Positions 23,629-24,292 of a DNA stretch of 24,292 nt are shown here, piece by piece. Source of the DNA: an uncultured Oscillospiraceae bacterium. Its GTDB lineage: Bacteria; Bacillota; Clostridia; Oscillospirales; Oscillospiraceae. Positions within the stretch are counted from its first letter, which is position 1. Every line of letters begins with the position of its first letter. Under the pieces are notes generated by a model that saw nothing but the letters and a program-made list of their open reading frames with translations, did no database searches and had not been told where the DNA came from. Location: positions 1 to 24,292 of the forward strand of contig CALDMA010000148.1 of the NCBI GenBank assembly GCA_937915075.1, in the 5' to 3' direction. Position numbers and translations under genes: made by a program.

Positions 23629-24292
23629 ATGAACGCTGAAAAATATACCCAGAAAACGCTGGACGCCGTCAAGACCGCGCAGAGCATGGCGCAGGAGAAC
23701 GGCAACCAATATCTGACCCCCGAGCATCTGCTCTATGCCCTTGTCGATCAGGACGGCGGACTCATCGCGTCGCTCTTCGGCAAGATGGGCGTGGACTGCG
23801 ACGGCCTGCTCTCCGAGCTGGACACCCTGATCCGACGCCTGCCGAAGGTCTCCGGCGGCAGCGGTGAGGTGTACGCCTCACCGGAGACCGGCAAAATTCT
23901 GAACCTTGCCGAAAAGACCGCCGAGAAGCTGCACGACGATTATATCTCCGTCGAGCACCTGATGCTCGCCATCTTCTCCGAGGGCACGAGCGACGTCAAG
24001 CAGCTGCTCCAAAGCCACGGCATCACGCGCAGCCGCTTTACCGACGAGCTGAGCAAGGTCAAAACCGCTCCCGTGACCTCGGACAATCCCGAGGAGACCT
24101 ACGACGCGCTCAAGAAATACGGCACCGACCTCGTTGAGCGCGCCCGCAGCAAGGAGCTTGACCCCGTCATCGGCCGCGACGCGGAGATCCGCAACGTCAT
24201 CCGCATCCTGTCGCGTAAGACGAAGAACAACCCCGTGCTCATCGGCGAGCCGGGCGTCGGCAAGACGGCCATCGCCGAGGGCCTTGCCCAGC
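23629..24292 (+). CDS. clpB: ATP-dependent chaperone ClpB, 3' partial
   Basis: The first 221 codons are present and the gene runs off the right edge. ClpB is a ring-forming AAA+ disaggregase that works with DnaK. The N-terminal double Clp repeat is visible (KYTQKTLDAVKTAQSMAQEN and LTPEHLLYAL, then ILNLAEKTAEKLHDDYISVEHLML), followed by the start of the first AAA+ module (KYGTDLVERARSKELDPVIGRD) and the Walker A motif GEPGVGKT at residues 206-213. The start has a GAGGTG ribosome site seven bases upstream. The YISVEHLML and LDPVIGRD segments fit ClpB, but ClpC/ClpA cannot be fully excluded without the middle domain, which lies outside the window. Confidence 0.9.
   Translation, partial: MNAEKYTQKTLDAVKTAQSMAQENGNQYLTPEHLLYALVDQDGGLIASLFGKMGVDCDGLLSELDTLIRRLPKVSGGSGEVYASPETGKILNLAEKTAEKLHDDYISVEHLMLAIFSEGTSDVKQLLQSHGITRSRFTDELSKVKTAPVTSDNPEETYDALKKYGTDLVERARSKELDPVIGRDAEIRNVIRILSRKTKNNPVLIGEPGVGKTAIAEGLAQ

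Overview
The window reads as chromosomal DNA of a GC-rich member of the Firmicutes, most likely an Oscillospiraceae-type gut clostridium. The supports are a two-subunit glycine dehydrogenase, sigma-A type promoters with strong AGGAGG ribosome sites, several TTG starts, an ECF S component, a MocR regulator, DUF3870 and DUF819 proteins, and FeoA/FeoB as separate proteins. The lineage is an inference from gene content and base composition; there is no rRNA or other marker gene. I see no tRNA, rRNA, CRISPR array, insertion sequence or phage gene. Both edges cut genes: gcvPA at the left and clpB at the right.

Layout. Bases 1-4140 hold the end of a glycine cleavage cluster (gcvPA, gcvPB, lpd, plus strand), closed by a strong terminator. 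Bases 4146-5746 (minus) hold a bactofilin gene translationally coupled, through a TTG start, to a membrane-anchored NodB-type polysaccharide deacetylase. Bases 5976-9985 (plus) hold a lipoprotein solute-binding receptor, a hybrid histidine kinase that overlaps it, and a TIM-barrel sugar isomerase/epimerase-like protein. A convergent GH13 alpha-amylase-type gene follows (9990-11276, minus).

Bases 11536-15864 (minus) form what looks like one peptide-utilisation unit. A perfect consensus promoter drives a DUF3870 gene, then comes a leader with a strong terminator hairpin, a DUF819 membrane protein, a perfect hairpin, a PepD-type M20 dipeptidase and an M19 membrane-dipeptidase-family enzyme. Bases 16005-18473 (minus) are feoA-feoB followed by a 30-codon ORF that overlaps the feoB stop codon, then a terminator. 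Upstream are an XRE-type regulator with one membrane segment (18598-19332, minus) and an acyltransferase carrying a zinc ribbon (19427-20710, minus).

Bases 20784-22830 are a divergent pair: an ECF S component (minus) and a MocR/PdxR-like regulator (plus) that has Arg where the family has its PLP-binding Lys. The right end has a ribbon-helix-helix protein directly upstream of clpB.

The best candidates for something undescribed are (1) the DUF3870-leader RNA-DUF819-dipeptidase unit, (2) the MocR protein without the PLP lysine beside a vitamin-type S component, (3) the small coupled ORF after feoB, and (4) the separate receptor plus hybrid kinase with no response regulator nearby. All functional proposals here are inferences from motifs and neighbours; no database search was possible.
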